Assembly (NCBI RefSeq): GCF_028596125.1
Contig: NZ_CP117229.1
Location: 1,224,001 to 1,288,000, forward strand
DNA from: Listeria innocua
GTDB lineage: Bacteria; Bacillota; Bacilli; Lactobacillales; Listeriaceae
DNA: 64,000 nucleotides
Direction: 5' to 3'
Made by a program: the position numbers and the translations under genes. The notes under the pieces are model-generated. The model was not told the origin of the DNA. It saw only the letters and a list, made by a program, of their open reading frames with translations, and searched no databases. Shown here in pieces: positions 60,920-64,000 of this stretch. Every line of letters starts with the position of its first letter. The first letter of the stretch is position 1.

Positions 60920-61774
60920 ATGGGAGAAATTATTGATGGCAAAAAGTTAGCCAAAGAAATCCAAGAGAAAGTAACATCAGAAGTAGCTGAATTAGTAAAA
61001 CAAGGTAAAAAACCGGGTCTTGCGGTTGTGCTCGTAGGAGATAACCAAGCCTCTCGTACATATGTTAGAAATAAACAAAAGCGAACAGAAGAAGCAGGAA
61101 TGAAATCTGTTTTAATTGAACTTCCTGAAACAGTAACAGAAGAAAAATTACTAAAAGTAGTAGAAGAGTTAAATGAAGATAATACAATTCATGGTATATT
61201 GGTACAATTACCTTTACCAAAACATATTTCAGAAGAAAAAGTCATTGATGCTATTAGTTTTGACAAAGATGTTGACGGTTTCCACCCGGTGAATGTAGGT
61301 AACTTATTCATTGGTAAAGATTCTTTCGTTCCGTGCACACCCGCAGGAATTATTGAGTTAATTAAATCAACCGGCACTCAAATAGAAGGCAAACGAGCAG
61401 TCGTTATTGGCAGAAGTAATATTGTAGGTAAGCCAGTAGCACAATTATTATTAAATGAAAATGCTACAGTAACAATAGCTCATAGCCGTACAAAAGATTT
61501 ACCTCAAGTGGCAAAAGAAGCCGATATTCTAGTTGTTGCAACAGGATTAGCTAAATTTGTTAAAAAAGAATACATTAAGCCAGGCGCAATTGTTATTGAT
61601 GTTGGTATGGACCGCGATGAAAACAATAAATTATGTGGCGATGTAGATTTTGATGATGTCAAAGAGCAAGCAGGATTCATCACTCCAGTTCCAGGAGGCG
61701 TTGGGCCAATGACAATTACCATGCTTCTTGCTAATACATTAAAAGCTGCAAAACGCATTTGGAAGATGAATTGA
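60920..61774 (+). CDS. folD: Bifunctional methylene-THF dehydrogenase/cyclohydrolase
   Basis: FolD interconverts 5,10-methylene-, methenyl- and 10-formyl-THF. The 284-residue protein shows the Tyr/Lys site in [16 protein letters not shown] (catalytic Lys), [21 protein letters not shown] and the NADP-binding [15 protein letters not shown]. The start ATG 60920 lies behind AAGGGGG. It precedes xseAB, the standard order. Confidence 0.96.
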   Translation: MGEIIDGKKLAKEIQEKVTSEVAELVKQGKKPGLAVVLVGDNQASRTYVRNKQKRTEEAGMKSVLIELPETVTEEKLLKVVEELNEDNTIHGILVQLPLPKHISEEKVIDAISFDKDVDGFHPVNVGNLFIGKDSFVPCTPAGIIELIKSTGTQIEGKRAVVIGRSNIVGKPVAQLLLNENATVTIAHSRTKDLPQVAKEADILVVATGLAKFVKKEYIKPGAIVIDVGMDRDENNKLCGDVDFDDVKEQAGFITPVPGGVGPMTITMLLANTLKAAKRIWKMN

Positions 61775-61792
61775 TTAATTGGATGTGAAATG

Positions 61793-63145
61793 ATGGAACA
61801 AGATAAATATTTAACGGTAGCCGCAATAACCAAATATATTGAAAAGAAATTTGAAGTTGATCCGTATATGAAACAAGTATTCGTGCGCGGAGAAATTTCT
61901 AATTTAAAACAACCAGCGAGTGGACATCTGTATTTTACGGTGAAAGATGAATTTGCTATGCTTCGTTCTGTCATGTTTCAAAAAGCAGTTCAAAAGATTG
62001 GTTTTGTTCCAGAAGATGGTATGAATGTACTTATCACGGGGCGAATTGGCGTTTTCACAAAAGCTGGGCGTTATCAGTTTTATGCTGAACATATGGAACC
62101 AGATGGCGTCGGTGCACTGTATATTCAATTAGAACAGCTGAAATCACAATTAGAAAAGGAAGGACTTTTTGCGGAAGCGCATAAAAAAGTGCTTCCTTCT
62201 TTCCCGTCCAAAGTTGCAGTAGTTACATCTAAAACAGGTGCTGCTGTAAGGGATATTTTAACAACGATTCATCGTAGAATGCCCTCGGTGGAAGTAATCG
62301 TGTATCCTACAGTTGTTCAAGGTGATAAGGCAGCTCAGCGAATAGTAGAAAACATTGGTCGAATCAATCAGCGAAATGATATTGATGTGATGATTATCGG
62401 TCGTGGTGGTGGCTCTCTCGAAGAACTATGGGCTTTTAATGAAGAGCCAGTTGTTCGAGCAGTTTATGATTCTGATGTACCTGTAATCTCTGCGGTAGGA
62501 CATGAAACAGACTTTGCGCTCAGTGATTTTTCAGCAGACGTTCGAGCAGCGACACCAACCGCAGCAGCTGAACTAGCGGTTCCAGATTATCGCGATTTAG
62601 AAGAACGACTTGCAGAACGTAAATATCGCTTATTAGCAGTTACAAGGCAGTTGTTAGAACGTAAAGAAAGAGCACTTGAGCAACTAAAACAACATTTAAT
62701 CTTAAATGGGCCAAAACATCAATTAGAACAGCAAATGGAACGTACAGATTATTTTGCTGAACGACTAAAAAATGCTTTTTCCAAGCAAGTATTGCTAAAA
62801 CAAACTACTTTTAACCGACTAAATGATCGTTTACACTATTACCATCCTAAGAAAGAAATAGCCTTACAAAAAGAGCAAATAATATTACGTAAGCAAGCGT
62901 TAGATAAAGCAATGAAACAACAACTTAAAGATAAACAACAAGCTTTTATTAGACAAGTCGAGGCTTTAGAACATTTAAGCCCGCTCGCTTTATTGAAACG
63001 TGGATTTGGTGTAACGTATAAAGCAGGAGAGTTAGTTAAAACCGTCCAAGAATTGGAAATTGGTGATAATATTCAAGTAAAAATGCAAGGTGGACACATA
63101 GACGCACATATTACCGCAAAGGAGGAAGATACAAGTGGCAACTAA
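61793..63145 (+). CDS. xseA: Exonuclease VII large subunit
   Basis: XseA with XseB forms the metal-independent single-strand exonuclease VII. The 450-residue protein has an N-terminal OB fold (VRGEISNLKQPASGHLYFTVKD), the catalytic core (VAVVTSKTGAAVRDI; IIGRGGGSLEELWAFNEEPVVRA; SAVGHETDFALSDFSADVRAATPTAAAE read in parts) and a long helical C-terminal part that holds XseB. ATG 61793 was preferred over ATG 61790 on spacing to GGATGTG; the difference is one residue. Confidence 0.95.
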   Translation: MEQDKYLTVAAITKYIEKKFEVDPYMKQVFVRGEISNLKQPASGHLYFTVKDEFAMLRSVMFQKAVQKIGFVPEDGMNVLITGRIGVFTKAGRYQFYAEHMEPDGVGALYIQLEQLKSQLEKEGLFAEAHKKVLPSFPSKVAVVTSKTGAAVRDILTTIHRRMPSVEVIVYPTVVQGDKAAQRIVENIGRINQRNDIDVMIIGRGGGSLEELWAFNEEPVVRAVYDSDVPVISAVGHETDFALSDFSADVRAATPTAAAELAVPDYRDLEERLAERKYRLLAVTRQLLERKERALEQLKQHLILNGPKHQLEQQMERTDYFAERLKNAFSKQVLLKQTTFNRLNDRLHYYHPKKEIALQKEQIILRKQALDKAMKQQLKDKQQAFIRQVEALEHLSPLALLKRGFGVTYKAGELVKTVQELEIGDNIQVKMQGGHIDAHITAKEEDTSGN

Positions 63146-63362
63146 AAAGAAAACTTTTGAAGAAGCAATCGCAGAACTAGAAACAATCGTAGAAGCGCTC
63201 GAAAACGGTAGTGCCTCACTTGAAGATTCTCTTGATATGTATCAAAAAGGAATCGAATTAACAAAATTATGCCAAGATAAATTGCAATCAGCCGAGCAAA
63301 GAATGGCTAAAGTAGTCACAGAAGCAGGAGAAGAAATTCCTTTTGAAGCGGATGGTGAATAA
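63135..63362 (+). CDS. xseB: Exonuclease VII small subunit
   Basis: The 75-residue XseB has the three-helix pattern KTFEEAIAELETIVEALENGSASLEDSLDMYQKGIELTKLC read in parts. It starts at GTG 63135 within xseA, behind AAAGGAGG, overlapping by 11 bases so that the subunits are coupled. ispA follows two bases later. Confidence 0.95.
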   Translation: MATKKKTFEEAIAELETIVEALENGSASLEDSLDMYQKGIELTKLCQDKLQSAEQRMAKVVTEAGEEIPFEADGE

Positions 63363-63364
63363 AT

Positions 63365-64000
63365 TTGCAAGATTTGATGCTTTTTCTAGATCATTATAAA
63401 AAAGTACTTGATGAGTCGCTTTTTAAAGAAATAAATATGCGCAATATCGAACCTAAGTTGAAAGAATCAATGTTATATTCAGTGCAAGCTGGCGGAAAAC
63501 GAATTCGTCCAATGCTTGTTTTTGCAACGCTTCAAGCCTTAAATATTGAGCCAATGCGCGGTTTAAAAACAGCTACGGCACTTGAAATGATTCATACGTA
63601 CAGCTTAATTCACGATGATTTACCAGCAATGGATGATGATGACTATCGACGCGGGAAATGGACGAACCATAAAATATACGGTGATGCAACAGCAATTTTA
63701 GCAGGAGATGCTTTGTTAACACTCGCTTTTTCTATTTTAGCTGAAGATGAAAATCTATCTTTCGAAACGCGTATTGCTTTAATTAATCAAATTAGTTATA
63801 GCAGTGGAGCAGAAGGCATGGTAGGTGGGCAACAAGCCGATATGGAAGCTGAAAATAAACAAGTCACATTAGAAGAACTAGCATCAATCCACGCTCGCAA
63901 AACTGGTGAACTATTAATTTTCGCAGTAACCTCAGCCGCAAAAATCGCTGAAGCAACTCCAGAACAAACAAAACGATTACGAATTTTTGCAGAAAATATC
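63365..64000 (+). CDS. ispA: Farnesyl diphosphate synthase, N-terminal part (cut by window end)
   Basis: IspA condenses DMAPP and IPP to farnesyl diphosphate, the primer for UppS (also in this window). The 212 codons present include GGKRIRPMLVF, and the first Asp-rich motif HDDLPAMDDDDYRRG with the chain-length-determining region before it, then GDALLTLAF and the GGQQADM motif. The second Asp-rich motif lies beyond the end. The start is TTG 63365, with GGTGA upstream within xseB; ATG 63377 is an alternative. Confidence 0.92.
   Translation, partial: MQDLMLFLDHYKKVLDESLFKEINMRNIEPKLKESMLYSVQAGGKRIRPMLVFATLQALNIEPMRGLKTATALEMIHTYSLIHDDLPAMDDDDYRRGKWTNHKIYGDATAILAGDALLTLAFSILAEDENLSFETRIALINQISYSSGAEGMVGGQQADMEAENKQVTLEELASIHARKTGELLIFAVTSAAKIAEATPEQTKRLRIFAENI

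Overview
The window is a stretch of low-GC Firmicute chromosome whose gene order and protein sequences match the genus Listeria (the L. monocytogenes/L. innocua group; I cannot separate species from this window alone). The evidence is a 77-residue Hfq, the miaA-hfq-hflX-glnRA order, lexA/yneA-tkt-yneF, the pyrH-to-pnp block of housekeeping genes without a neighbouring rpsB-tsf, and the comG, gcv, efp, acc, folD, xse and ispA series. Almost everything is core genome. No transposase, integrase, rRNA, tRNA or CRISPR array was seen.

Layout. 1-4.5 kb: the 3' end of glpD, miaA, hfq (with a strong sigma-B-type promoter), hflX and a PLP lyase. 4.6-7.9 kb: glnR-glnA with GlnR operators, and an ArsB/NhaD-type transporter. 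8-12.5 kb: a GNAT acetyltransferase, divergent lexA/yneA sharing three LexA boxes, ynzC-like, tkt, yneF. 12.6-16.7 kb: the only clearly accessory-looking region, a tightly packed minus-strand cassette of five genes: an unknown protein, a SNF2-type helicase, a PAPS-reductase-like (IbrA/DndC-like) PP-loop protein, a ParB-like (IbrB-like) protein and a class I methyltransferase. 17-39 kb: pyrH-frr, uppS-cdsA-dxr-rseP-proS-polC, rimP-nusA-ylxR-ylxQ-infB-ylxP-rbfA-truB-ribF, rpsO and pnp (translation, isoprenoid and phospholipid precursors, replication, RNA turnover). 39-46 kb: a second RsgA-type GTPase, an MltG-domain fragment, a small membrane protein, rpmG, formyl-THF cyclo-ligase, a GluP-type rhomboid, yqgQ, glcK and a lipoprotein. 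46-50 kb: an intact seven-gene comG operon (minus strand). 50-54.4 kb: a singlet-type glycine riboswitch and gcvT-gcvPA-gcvPB. 54.4-64 kb: yqhL/yqhP/yqhQ-like genes on the minus strand, then papA-efp, accBC, an Asp23 protein, nusB, folD, xseAB and the 5' end of ispA, cut by the window edge.

Regulatory elements read from the sequence include many intrinsic terminators (several bidirectional between convergent genes), sigma-A promoters with 17-bp spacers, LexA and GlnR operators, the glycine riboswitch with its terminator, and a long hairpin in the pnp leader of the kind that allows RNase III/PNPase autoregulation. The best candidate for an undescribed system is the 12.6-16.7 kb cassette: helicase + PP-loop sulfur-chemistry enzyme + ParB-fold protein is a combination linked to nucleic-acid transactions or sulfur modification in phages and genomic islands, here set between conserved genes without any visible mobility gene.
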